A stretch of 64,000 nucleotides of DNA, taken from assembly GCA_013180625.2 (NCBI GenBank), contig SNVD02007657.1, positions 243,140 to 307,139 on the forward strand, read 5' to 3'. Positions within the stretch are counted from its first letter, which is position 1, and each line of letters opens with the position of its first letter. A program made the translations under genes and the position numbers. Of this stretch, positions 22,081 to 33,192 are shown one piece after another. The notes beneath the pieces were generated by a model that was not told the DNA's origin, did no database searches, and worked only from the letters and a program-made list of their open reading frames with translations. This stretch comes from Boswellia sacra (taxonomy: Eukaryota; Streptophyta; Magnoliopsida; Sapindales; Burseraceae).

Positions 22081-25000
22081 AGTAGCTTTAATATCTTCTC
22101 TCAAATTGGAAGGTGTAGGACCAACTCCCAGTTTGTCTCTTAAGTACTAAACCTGGAGAACATGAGAGGCTTAGTATAAGGCAGTCTGCAATATGATCGC
22201 AAGAAGATACATATCTAACCTCAAAAGCTTTCTGCAGAAGTTATCTTTAATAAAATGAAGATCAAGCTCAATATGTTTGGTTCTAGCATGATAAACCTGG
22301 ATTGGCAGCAAGTGCATTGACACTCGTATTATCTCTTTGAGTAATGATTGCATCTAGATGATTTAAGCTATCACGTATGCTAATGATCGATACTCTGATT
22401 TGGTGCGAGAATGATCAATAACATTTTGCTTTTATGATTGCTAGGAAACAAAAGAATCCCCAAGGAAAACACAGCGTCCACCTATTGACTTTCTATCTTC
22501 AGGATTGCATGCCTAATCTTGCATCTGAGAATCCAACTAATGGAAGATTCTCATATGGTTTAATGTGAAGTCCATATACCATGATGTCTTTATGGTATCT
22601 CATTACCTTCTCAACTCATGGCCAGTGAATCAAAATAGGATTTTGCACAAATTGACTCAATATGTTGACAGTCTATGCAATGTTAGGGCCTGGTCCAAGT
22701 TATGTCTTTGAGAGTCCCAATGGCACTCTTATAGAGAGTGGCATTTGTGAAAGCTTCAGAACTAAAGTTCGTAACAAATTTTCCATTTGCAGCAAGTGTG
22801 AGACAAGGTTTGACAGCTTCTAAATCAAACTTCTTTAATTGATCTGATATGTACTTAGACTGAGTAAGGTACAATCTTGTATAGTATTTTGTAGCTTCAA
22901 TACCTAGGATGTAATGAAGTTCCCCCCCGTCTTTAAGATTAAAAATCAGATTAAGTTTTTGAATAGATTTTCTTAAAGACAAAAAAATTATTACCTGTGA
23001 TCAGAATATCATCGACATAAACCAAAACAAGGATGAATTTTTCCTTATCTCTAAAAATGAATAGAAGAGCCTGCCTTTGGATTAAGGAAACCCCAATCAA
23101 GCAATTTTTGCTTTAATCTCTCAAACGAGGCTTTAAGAGCCTGTTTAAAGCCATATAGAGCTTTGTTAAGCCTACGAACATAATCAGGCCTCTATAAATC
23201 TTCATAGTCCTCGGGCTGGATCATGTAAACATTCTCTTCTAGCTTTCCATTTAAGAAAGCATTGTTGATTTCCAACTACCTTACTTCCCAATTTTTAGCT
23301 ACAACAATAGTAAGAACAATTCTAATTGTAGAAGCTTTGATGATTGTACTAAAGGCTTCATAAAAATCAATTCCATGGGTTTGAAGGATCCCTTTAGCAA
23401 CCAATTTTGCCTTGTATCTATTTATTATTCCATTAGAATTCAATTTGAGTTTGAAAACCCATTTGTTGCCCACTAAATTGTATTATGGTTTAGAAGGAAC
23501 TAAACTCGAAGTGTTATTCTTTAATAAAGCCTTGTATTCCTCATTCATTACTTGTTTCCATTTTAGAGATTGAAAGGCTAGTTGAACATTTAGTGGTTCA
23601 TTAATTTTTTTTTGGATTATTTTTAACATCCAATGTAGTTGTGAAAGTGAAGTTTTTTGGTTTGAAAGCACCTTCTTCGGCCCCGGTAATCATAGAGCAA
23701 CAGGGTTAGTTTTGTGTTTGTGCAGGAGGTGTTGGTACTTGGGTTAAAGATCTTCTTTCATAAGATAAAGTGAACCAGATAATTGATTAAATGGGTTTCT
23801 ATATGAGGTGATGCAGATTCCAAAATAGTGTAATGAGGGACAGAGTTATTACCTTGAGATTCTGCTGCAGTGAGCCAGGTCTAATCTATACTAGTGTTTG
23901 TGTCAGTAAGTTTTGACTCATAATAAGAATTCTCATTTTTGTTAACGCAAGAACTAAAAGGAAGACTAAACCAAGTATTTGAGATTGCATTTTGTTGAAG
24001 GACTTACAAAAGTTTGTATTGAGAAAACCAGTTTTAAATGGGAATTCAGTTTCATTAAAGATCAAATGCCTAGAGACATATAGTCTATCTATTGAGCTTA
24101 AACACTTATACCCTTTGTGACTATCACTATACCCTATGAATACACATTTAGATTAATGAAATTGAAATTTATGGTTTTGATATGCTCTTAGACAAAGGTA
24201 TCAAGAATAGCCAAATCTTTTAGGAGTGTGTAATTTGGTTTTCTGTTAAAAAGGACTTCCACAAGTGATTTACCAGCTAAAGTAGGTATAAGAAGTTTGT
24301 TAATTAGGAAAACAACAGTTTAGAAGCCTTCCCACCAGAACTTTAGTGGCATACCAACTTGTGCAAGAAGAGTTAAGCTCATTTCTATGATATATTTATG
24401 CTTTCTCTCTGCCTTGCCATTTTGTTCATTAGTATATAGGCAAGGATATTTGAATTTGATGCCTTCTTATTTTAAAAATTCAGCAAAGTGTCTATATTCC
24501 CCTCCCTAATTAGTTTGGATGCACTTTATTTTCTTTTCTATTGTTTTCTTTATGGCCTTCTTAAATTGGATAAAAGTAACAAAGCATCTTACTTGAATTT
24601 GAAGGGATAAATCTAAGAAAAGTTGCTATAATCATCTATAAAATAAATATGGTATCTATAACTAGAGTTAGAAAAAATGGGTGCTGGCCTCCATATGTCT
24701 GGATGAATTAAATCAAGTGGTACTACCTCAGAAGAACAGCTTTTGAATGGAAGTAAATGAGATTTGCGAAGCTGACATGCCTTACAAAAAACTATATTTT
24801 CATTGATCAAAGAGATTTGATTATAAATTTTAAAGACTTGGTTAAGAATTTTGCTAGAGGGATGTCCTGGCCTGGTGTGCCATACATTCCTCTTAACATT
24901 TCTTGACTCGAAAACAGAACTAAAATAAACATTTGACTTGACTAAATTGAACAAAGATGATTGACAACTAGTTTTTATAGACTTAGAGATCTTGGATTGA

Positions 25001-25970
25001 CTTCTTGGTGCTTGATTATGAAAATTTGTTAACGAGGATAGTAATCAAACTGATAAAGACCATCTTTAAGCCTCCCTTGAAGAAGTTCCCCAGTCTTCTT
25101 GACCTTCATAAGACAAACATTGGAATGAAATTCGATAACAATTTTATTGTCATATGTTAATCTAGAAAAAACTTAAAAGGTTCTTAGTTATCTCAGGCAC
25201 ACAAAGAATATTTCTAAGAACAATATCAACTTTTATGTGATAGCAATTTAGAATGTCAAAAGTGTGAAATGGATAGTTGATTATCATTGCCAACTATAAG
25301 TGTTTTCTTACAATCTCCTTTCATAGTAACATTCCTAGCCAACAACAACATGATTTTTGGCTCCACTATCAACATACCAAGCATCATCCCTAGCTGATTC
25401 TAGTATTACAACAAAAGCTGAGGATTGATTGCTATTGTTGAATGGATGATCATTGTTAAAGTTGTAATTCTGATTGCCCATTTACTTGATGTCTCCTTTA
25501 CAAAAACATCCTAAGTGTAGAGTGGCCAAATTTGCTACAAATTAGGCAAGTGGATTTGCTGTTTCTGCCACCTCCTCTACCTCTAGATTTGCCACTTAAA
25601 CCTTTACCATTGTTTTGATTTGATGCTCGATTAGGTCCTTAGTTGGAGTTTTGGCTTGGAATAAACTGTTTGTTGTTGTTTCCTTTAGATTATTTGTTGC
25701 ATATTTAATTGAAACTTGATTTAAGCTTAGGTTATGAAATGAATTTAGTCTTTCTAACCTAGCCTCGTAGGACAATAACATAGCATGCATTTCTTGTCAA
25801 GTAATGTTATCTTTTGCATTTATTTGCACTACAATCGCAGTATAGCCAATAGTAACAAAGGAAATCAAATCATTAATATGAATGGACTGACCAACAACAA
25901 CTAAATTATTAGACTAACGTTTTATGGTTAGAAGGTACTCTTCCATAATCATTGCGCCCTTCCTAGTAGT
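22080..25970 (-). mobile_element. Truncated Ty1/copia element 2 (gag-pol relic, no LTRs seen)
   Basis: The minus-strand order is gag, protease region, integrase, RT, RNase H. Pieces include a gag knuckle near 25500-25560 (CLICSKFGHSTLRMF, last Cys lost), pre-integrase and integrase WHTRPGHPSS, CKACQLRKSH and IYFIDDYSNFS (24613-24954), RT GNKWVFKLKLNSNG and AKLVAKGILQ (23276-23473), RT thumb GGELHYILGIEATKYYTRLY (22683-22982) and RNase H VYHARTKHIELDLHFIKDN (22171-22353). It is a different, non-SIRE copia lineage from the first element. Both ends stop abruptly with no matching LTRs, and all frames are interrupted. Confidence 0.85.
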
Positions 25971-26117
25971 TTAAAAAATTAAAAGTAAAATTATATCTTA
26001 GAAATATATCTAGATGAAAAACTTTCTATTTGACTCTATTTTTTTTTTTTTAGATTTAATATATTTATCTCTTATTAAAAAATAGGTGTCAGAATTATAT
26101 ATAACCAATTCTAATAA

Positions 26118-27422
26118 GAAAAATTTCACTAATAACCTTAGAGTTTGGCCTAACATCATAAATGACTTCACCTTTTTGAAAAAGCGCGAAATGACCCCGA
26201 CATTATTTCACTTCTGTTACCGTTATACTGTTTAAGGGTAAATTGGTCATTTGGTTGAGTTTTAACAAATGAAAAATGTATGCATTTCATCGGATTCAAA
26301 CTATCCGTTTTGTGAAGATGCTTTACGTGACCGTCAGATCACGATTGCTTACGTGTTCAATTCTTTATTGTCATTTTTATAGAAGGATTAAAACTCACGG
26401 AAGCCACCTTCAAACCCGGGCAGCGATGGAACTCCCTTTGTTATGTTAGTTTTGAATCCAAACCACCGTCATCTTCGTCAACTTGAGCTCCTCCTGTAAT
26501 ACCTTCTTCTGGAGCATCTTCATCATCTTCTTTTAGACGGTCTTTATGTTCAGTTGATTCACCTCCATTTAATCCTGGTCAACCTGTATCGTCAACTAGC
26601 CTCCATCGCAAAGCTCAGCCAATCTGTGGGAAATCGACGAGATCGCCAGCAGGAGAACCGTTCGAAGCTCGTCGAATCCAGCTTCAAATGCTAGAAAATC
26701 GGTGGAGGTGGGAGTAATGCTGGTGGCGTGGGGGGCGATTGGCAGAGAGAGATGTGGGAGAATCAAAAGGCACAGTGAGTAAAGGCGAAATGGTCAATGG
26801 AAGGAAGGTGAGGTTTTATTTTTTATTGAATAAATATTAACCCTAAATAAAATGTTGTAAAGCTTCGATGCAATCGAGGAAATAGCGCGGTGGCATTGGC
26901 TTCAAATATTCATAAAACTGTGCCAGGTTTAAGTCGCCTCAACTCATTAACTTTCAAAGAATTATAAAACTACGAGGACATTAAAAAATAAAAAATTATT
27001 TAGCTTAGAAGCCAAGGAGGAATTGGCGAGTGGCATTGATTTCAAATCTTCGTACAACCTCAATTGACTCAACTTAATATCACGAATAATGCTACTCGTA
27101 TAAATTAACGTGACATCCTTATATAATTGTTATATCACCTATATTAATTAATGTCATTTATTATTAATATATATTTATTAAATCACTGTATTTATTTATT
27201 AAATCACATTGTGCCACGTCAGTTTATATAAATAATTTGTAAAAGTAGCATTATTTTTTTTAAAATATTTTGAATCTACAGAAGGGTATTAAAGTTATTT
27301 CATATTTACCATCAAATCTAACGGTAAGTCTTTAACATCAGGGTCATTTTTGCATATTTTCAAAAAGATGAAGTCATCTTTGATCGTAGGCCAAACCTGA
27401 GGGTCATTTATGATATTTTTTC
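26118..27422. mobile_element. Non-autonomous long-TIR DNA transposon (pack-MULE-like)
   Basis: The two ends are inverted copies over about 110 bp: left has GAGTTTGGCCTAACATCATA, AATGACTTCACCTTTTTGAA and AAATGACCCCGACATTA; the right end, on the minus strand, has CAGGTTTGGCCTACGATCAA, GATGACTTCATCTTTTTGAA and AAATGACCCTGATGTTA. Flanks TTCTAATAA and TCGTAATAA suggest a worn 9-bp target duplication. The interior (26.44-26.80 kb) is markedly more GC-rich than the surroundings and purine-skewed, as if a plant gene fragment had been captured. I could not identify the donor, and there is no transposase. Confidence 0.7.
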
Positions 27423-27597
27423 ATCGTAATAATATTATTATAAAGAGAAGTCAATTGCACATAATAACATAATTAAATAAAATTAATTTAAGATCACAAG
27501 ATTAAACAATTATCACTAACAAATGATTATATGTGAAGTTTTGAAATAGAGAGAGAGAGACGGTGCGAGAGAGATTACTTCAATATATCAACACGTT

Positions 27598-28225
27598 TGA
27601 AGTAAGGAAATATAGGATTATTTAGGATTGGGAATAATTCAAATTCGGAATATATCAAGCTAGGAATATAAGTTTGATTGGAAGATAATTTCTCAATAGG
27701 GAAGCCTAAGATACTCGTGGTTAGATAAGGAAATAACAATAGGAAAAGCTTTGATATCGCAGCTAGACTAGGAAAGGCTTAGATTCTCATGACTAGGCTA
27801 AGAAAAGTCGATCAAATCCTATATAAATAGCCTTGGACGTGTGAGTGATGGAGTGCTAGAGAGGTTTCACGGTTTGGCTTCCTTGGGGCATATACTGTTG
27901 GTGTAAATCAACACGTTAGGGCAGCGTGCGTGAGGCATGTGAGGTCTGTTCTCAAGGGTAAAATCCTTGTACTTGATGCTCTTATACCTTATATTTCTTC
28001 TTCATAGTCGATTGAATAAAGCTACTATAGAGATCTCCAAAGAGAACGTAGATTTGATTAGCCAAACTGTTATAATTATGGTGTCTTTTGTATTGTTTGT
28101 TATTTGCTTTATTTTCTACTTAGTCGTTTCTATTCTCTAAGTTGGTCATTTCTTGAATAGAACAATTCTCGGCAAGTAGTTTAAGATTCACATTTTGTGC
28201 ATTTGACTTTTTCTGTTAAGACAAA
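27598..28225 (+). repeat. Possible solo LTR (boundaries uncertain)
   Basis: A TATA box (CTATATAAATAGCC, near 27820) is followed by a transcribed-leader-like region and then by a GATTGAATAAAGC polyadenylation-like signal near 28010. This is the architecture of a plant LTR. No partner LTR or clear target duplication was found. A direct repeat ATCAACACGTT occurs at about 27587 and 27907, so a smaller 310-bp insertion is an alternative reading. Confidence 0.35.
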
Positions 28226-28781
28226 CTTCTTAAAACGATATCTTACCTATGTAATCTTAACCATTGAATTATATCCATATATCTAATAATTTATAATTTG
28301 TACAATAAATTGTTAAAAATAATTGTATACATACCATTACAATCAAATCTATATAATTTGATATGGTGTAATTTTATTTGATTGGTACTAATGTTAAATA
28401 ATTTATTATAACTTTTCTTATACATTTTAACTCGTTACCGATAGAATCATATTTTATTTTGTCAAATTGTATGATCGAACAGGTTGTAAACAAAAACACT
28501 ATTATACTCATTCTATATATAGACCTTCAACTTCAAGGCTTTCAAGTACTTGGCAAGAAAAGCAGTCTCTCTATAAGCAATATATAGTTTTATTATGATT
28601 TAGAAGTTGAGACACAACCAGCAAATTGTAGCTCTTCAAGAGATGTACAATTAGCAAATTTAGCTTTTCAAGAAGCACTTATTTGTTAATTATTCTTGTC
28701 TATAGAAATTTTTATTTGGTGGCCCATCACCAATAATGAAGCTAAACGATGATGGAAAATGCATAGTTGGGGAGTAGTGGT
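28226..28781. other. 3' flank of the class I PR-4 gene
   Basis: AT-rich sequence. No poly(A) signal could be assigned with confidence, and no other gene is seen. Confidence 0.5.
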
Positions 28782-29625
28782 TCAGTCTCCACAGTCCACA
28801 AACCGGTAGTTGACAATAAGATGGCCTTGAGCATTGCCTCTACCGTCAGTATCTAATTGTTTAAATACAGCTTCGTCCATATCTAGGCCTCCATTGCTGC
28901 ATTGATCAACGATTCGCACTAAGGCTTCCGCTCCTGTACCCGTGTTGGTTACCTGAAAAACAAACAAACACACACACACTTATATATATATATATATATA
29001 TGGAAGAGATATTTTAACACAAATTTTTGATACAAAATTAGATATAAATTTCTAATTAGTGATTAACAAAATCCAATTATTGAGATGATTCATGAGTTGA
29101 CAGTCATTGACCTCTTCCCATGTGTATATGTGTGTGCGTGCGGGCTTCAAATATATATCATACCCTTAAGCACTTGCCACAAGCGGCTTGCCCATGATCC
29201 CCAACAGGTCCACAGAAGGCAGTCCAACCATATTTGCTGCGCCATTCCAAGGGCTTATTGGCATCCCATGTTGAGCAGTAAGCACTTACAGACATCAAGT
29301 CCCATCCATTCTGCTGAGCATTATACATATGATAAGTAGCTCTCACATTAGTAGCGACTACACCGCCAGTACTAGGGCCATTATTAATGCCGCCATCGTT
29401 GCTGTCGCCACTACCATCACCAGGGCTACAATTACTTTGGCAATTCTTGGAAGGTGAACAATAGTCATCTGTTGATCCACAGTAACCATATTGGCTGCAA
29501 CAGAGATTGTTCGCACAAGTTTTGCCACCAGCTTGCTGCCCGCATTGTTGGGAAGTGGCAGGAGTCGCCACTAGACTTAGCAACACCACCACGCAGAGGC
29601 TGCTTATTAATCTCCACATCATCAT
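28782..29625 (-). CDS. PR-4 class I (hevein-like preproprotein: chitin-binding plus barwin domain)
   Basis: Two exons, 29164-29625 and 28782-28952, encode 210 residues. The donor is GTATG after AGG; the acceptor is CAG before GTA ACC; the intron is 211 bp. Residues 1-25 are a signal peptide ([17 protein letters not shown] and on). Residues 26-66 form a hevein domain with all eight Cys (28, 37, 42, 43, 49, 56, 62, 66) and the Ser/aromatic chitin-binding set. Residues 67-90 are a Gly/Ser/Asp hinge, and 91-210 a barwin domain with six Cys, ending VDCGD. There is no extra vacuolar tail after the barwin domain. Length matches Arabidopsis HEL (PR-4). The family is secreted or vacuolar, binds chitin, and several members have RNase and antifungal activity. 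It appears intact and is the best comparator for the pseudogene at 14.0-19.8 kb. Confidence 0.95.
28953..29163 (-). other. Intron of the class I PR-4 gene
   Basis: It begins GTATGATATA at 29163 and ends TTTTTCAG at 28953. It holds an (AT)n tract near 28981-29000 and a CA-rich stretch. It falls at the same codon as the intron in the class II gene (after KCL-R/K, before VTNT), which supports both models. Confidence 0.9.
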
Positions 29626-29691
29626 TTCGTACGTGTTGAATGATTATGAAGATTGTAGTAGGCTATATCCTGCAGAGTCTGAGTGGCCTGA

Positions 29692-29698
29692 ATTTATA
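29692..29698 (-). promoter_or_regulatory. TATA box candidate of the class I PR-4 gene
   Basis: TATAAAT on the minus strand lies about 67 bp upstream of the start codon, a normal distance for a short 5' leader. Nearby sequence includes GCATGCATGCAT (RY-type repeat) at about 29708-29719. Confidence 0.55.
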
Positions 29699-29749
29699 AT
29701 GGGCGAAATGCATGCATGCCCTCAGCACAATCATAACATAAACCATTAA

Positions 29750-32384
29750 AAAAAAGTGTTCAATTTTGGCGTCTGACCTTAGACTTTTCTAAGTTCTGTC
29801 TTGATATTATAATTCTCTAAGGACTCGAGACTCAAGAGGACTCTTAAGAGTTATCACAATAATAATTATTAAGAGACGGACGCTGCATGTTAAAAAGAAC
29901 AATTTATTCTAAAACGTTTAAACCATTCACAAACATAATTGAGCAAGAACAATTTGCTCACCTAATCAAATGTATTAAAATAAGTTAAAATATACCTTCA
30001 GACCAAAAGAATAATATTATACCTATAGCTTATTTACAATCAATTTGTTTTACAACTTGAGTTAGCAAACTATTAATAGATGGATAAGTACCATATCATA
30101 TAATTTAATATTCTTTATTTATTTTTATCTTTTACTCATCCACTGATATTTTATTAATACTCATTAAGTGATATTTTGTCAACTTATGTTGTAAACAAGG
30201 TTAGTTGTAGATGAATTTTTGGTGCAGAATTACTCTATTAAAAAGTCCAGAAGCCCTAAGAAACCAAATCACTTTGATTTGGGTTTTAGAATTTTCATGG
30301 GTTAATTAAGTATGCAAAATCAAGGCTAACTTTTTTTTAGTGGGTTTGGTTTGGATTTAATTATGAAACCCTTAACTGAACTGAAAATAATCAAGTGTAA
30401 CATTATTTATATGCAACTTTTTTATTTTTAATTTCAACTATTGAATTTGATTAGATTAAGGATTAGAAATTTGTGTCAATAAATTATGTTAAAAATCTCT
30501 TCTCTTATTTAAATAATGAAATGTATCCTCTATATTCTATATGTAGTAGAAGAGACTTAAAAGAATGAAGTATAAAGATGTATTTAAGGCATTTTATTTA
30601 TGGGATGGGACACTTGAACTTAAATTTTTTAACTTAAAACTAGACTTAAAGTTATGAACATTCATCTCATCTATAAAATGATTGAGATTTAAAATTTAAA
30701 AAACTTATATTTAATGATGACAACTTATTAATCATACCAACCATTAAATATGTGAAATCAATAGTTAAAAATTTAAGTACAGTTTTAAGTTAAAAAATTT
30801 AAATCAAAATACCATATCCATTTATTTAAATTCTTCTAAATTGGATATAGTAAAATAATATTTTGTTATATTAGTAAAACCCAATAACCAAAGTACAACC
30901 AAATCCGAGCTTTATATATTGGTTTTGAGCGTTAAAAGAAATTCCATTAATTTGAACCCATAAACTTATTTGTTTTGAGGTCTAATCATTTTGCTCTTTG
31001 CACGAGTTTAATGCATTCATTGTACTAGGTACAACTATTTCTTACATTGAACTCGTAGTAGGAGTAAAATGATCATGTAGATTATACAATAGCTCAAATA
31101 ATATAGGGTTCGTTAGATGGGCAATGATGAAAACTTTCGTTTACTTATTAGTTGATTAATGTGTATTATTCAATTGCAAGTTGTGAGGCGATGAACCGTT
31201 CAAGTGACTCAACGTAAAATCAAAAGTGATTTTATTCTTATCTAGGTTGCTGATTGAGACCGGCAACCGTTAACCATATGATATGATGTAATTTTGGTCT
31301 AGCTGGTCAAGCCATCACCCTTTTCTCGGTCAATGTTGCAATACATGTGCCATGTATTCTTCTTACGGTTCTCCTTAATTAACGGCGGAACTAATGTTGA
31401 ATATGGGGGCTGATTCTCCATTAATTACTTCTCCAAGTGGAAAAGTCTTGCATTATGCAATCTATTATGTAGCATAATAAAATTTTGCTATATTTTATTC
31501 CAATACTACTATAAATTTGTCACTTGTCAACACATGGCTGATATAAACCTCAAATTTAGATACTAAAAATTAAATAAGACAGCACAATATAATGAAAAAT
31601 TATATTTTGTTATCAATTCTTGTTTTACAAAAATATTTTTTATTTTTTTTTAAAAAGAAATATCCTTGAAACGTTTTCAAATGAATATTTTTCAATTTCA
31701 AAGTCAGAAAATCATATCTAATTTTAACAATTTATACTATTGGATTAGATAAGATCAATTATAAATGGTTGAAAATTTAATTAAGGATTTTAAGTTAACT
31801 ATGTAAATTGAAAGATTTTGCTAAATGCAACTTGTTTTAGACAGAAACATCCCTAAAATGTTTTCAATTGGATTTTTCATAAACATGTTAATAGAAATTC
31901 TTTTAGGAAGTGCTTTTACTCATGCCAAATGCTTTCCAGCAAAGTACTGCAAGCGCTTCCTACGAACACATTCTTGACTAGTTTAATCCGTGGATCGAAA
32001 ATATAGTAGAAAGTGATCAGGAAAACAGGGATTTAGATTTTCGTGAATGAATAACTCGGTGTGCTTCCTAGAAAATGACAAATGAAATAACTAATCTCAC
32101 AGCAGTTCATTGTTAACATAATAAGTTGATTGTTTTCTTTCCACATACAAGAAAACAATTAGCAGCAGCTATACATATGTTGATTGATCACATTTAAAAA
32201 TAATAATGATAAATTGAAAGCTGAACAAGTCATCACAGTTAACAGAAAAGTTCACTTTTATTAAAAAAGTGGAGCTTACAAACAAGTGCTGCAGATAATC
32301 ACTTCTTATTAATTATTACTTCGTCGAAAGTAGATTATTATTTAAGCGTTTGAAGCTCTTATAATATCATATTAAGATGGTGCT
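29750..32384. other. Intergenic DNA between the two intact PR-4 genes
   Basis: AT-rich DNA with no supported gene. It contains the MITE at 30597-30826. Around 31.62-31.87 kb two loosely similar segments (AAATATCCTTGAAACGTTTTC and AACATCCCTAAAATGTTTTC) suggest another degenerate repeat. Confidence 0.55.
30597..30826. mobile_element. MITE with about 45-bp terminal inverted repeats
   Basis: The left end contains AAATTTTTTAACTTAAAACT and the right end contains its inverted copy (AGTTTTAAGTTAAAAAATTT). Similarity continues outward to TTTATGGGATGGGACACTTG at the left and AAATGGATATGGTATTTTGA on the minus strand at the right. About 230 bp, AT-rich, no coding capacity. Superfamily is not assigned because the target duplication is unclear. 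Confidence 0.75.
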
Positions 32385-32990
32385 TTAATCGCCACAATCC
32401 ACAAACTGGTAGTTCACGGTAAGGTGGCCTTGAGCAATGCCTGCCCCATTAGTATCTAATTGTCTAAAAACACCTTCCTCCAAATCCAGGCCTCCATTGC
32501 TGCATTGATCAATAATCCTCACCGTAACTTCTGTGTTTGTCGCAGTGTTTGTCACCTACGCATCCATCAAATGCAATTTTCTTAATCAGTAAATCTATGC
32601 ATGCAAACATTTTAAAATTTGTAACCTTTAGATTATATATTCTCATGAAAAGTAAGTATTTTCCATGATATGATAGAGATATCATGACTAATAAAATCAT
32701 TTAATATTATCGGAGTAAAAGTTTCTTACCTTTAAGCACTTGCCACAGGCGGCTTGCCCTTGGGGTCCAACAGGTCCACAGAAGGCAGTCCAGCCATACT
32801 TCTGGCGCCATGCGAGGGGCTTGTTAGCATCCCATGTTGCGCAGTAAGCACTCACAGCTATCAAGTCCCAATTATTTTGGGCAGGGTTGTAGACATGGTA
32901 TGTAGCTCTCACATTAGAAGCACTTTGGGCATAAGCAGTTGCCACCAGCAGAGAGAGTGACAAAATGAGACACAAGCTAAATTTCTCCAT
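32385..32990 (-). CDS. PR-4 class II (barwin-domain protein without hevein domain)
   Basis: Two exons, 32730-32990 and 32385-32555, encode 143 residues. The donor is GTAAGA after AAG, the acceptor TAG before GTGACAAAC, and the intron is 174 bp. Residues 1-21 are a signal peptide ending TAYA. The mature protein begins [15 protein letters not shown] and is entirely barwin, with six Cys (SAYC, AFC, AAC, KC, DQC, DC) and C-terminal VDCGD-stop (TAA at 32385-32387). Exon 2 is 171 bp in both this gene and the class I gene, with the intron at the same position, so they are paralogues. The hevein and hinge segments are cleanly absent. Length is normal for class II PR-4. Predicted role: secreted defence protein, with RNase or antifungal activity known for the family but not shown here. 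Confidence 0.95.
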
Positions 32991-33031
32991 TTTTTGTGTG
33001 TGGTAATGGTGTGTTTGGCAGCAAGCTTCAA

Positions 33032-33120
33032 CTTATATGTAGAGAAAGGATCACCCCTGTGATTACCAAAACAACCTTGCAATCGATCGTTTGAAAAGTC
33101 TAATTACAATGTTTATATAT
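33032..33120 (-). promoter_or_regulatory. Core promoter region of the class II PR-4 gene (two TATA candidates)
   Basis: On the minus strand TATAAG (33032-33037) lies only 42 bp before the start codon, which would leave a very short leader. A stronger TATATAAAC (33112-33120) lies about 125 bp upstream and is the better candidate. Confidence 0.35.
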
Positions 33121-33144
33121 TCAATGTTGGTTTTCTGGTAGAGC

Positions 33145-33192
33145 TTGACTAGATAATCAAATTCATCTTATCTTCTTGGTAAAGAGTTGACT
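33145..33192. promoter_or_regulatory. Paired W-box-like motifs upstream of the class II PR-4 gene
   Basis: TTGACT occurs at 33145-33150 and 33187-33192, about 155-200 bp upstream of the start codon. TTGAC(C/T) is the core bound by WRKY factors, which control many PR genes. Two copies within 50 bp is suggestive, but a six-base motif is common by chance. Confidence 0.3.

Noticed and set aside
29085..29749. Plus-strand ORFs over the class I PR-4 gene
   Set aside because: They are shadows of the PR-4 exon, whose signal peptide, cysteines and splice sites are unambiguous.
31900..31975. Possible small MITE with AGGAAGTGCTT / AAGCGCTTCCT ends
   Set aside because: Inverted similarity is only about ten bases and no target duplication was found.
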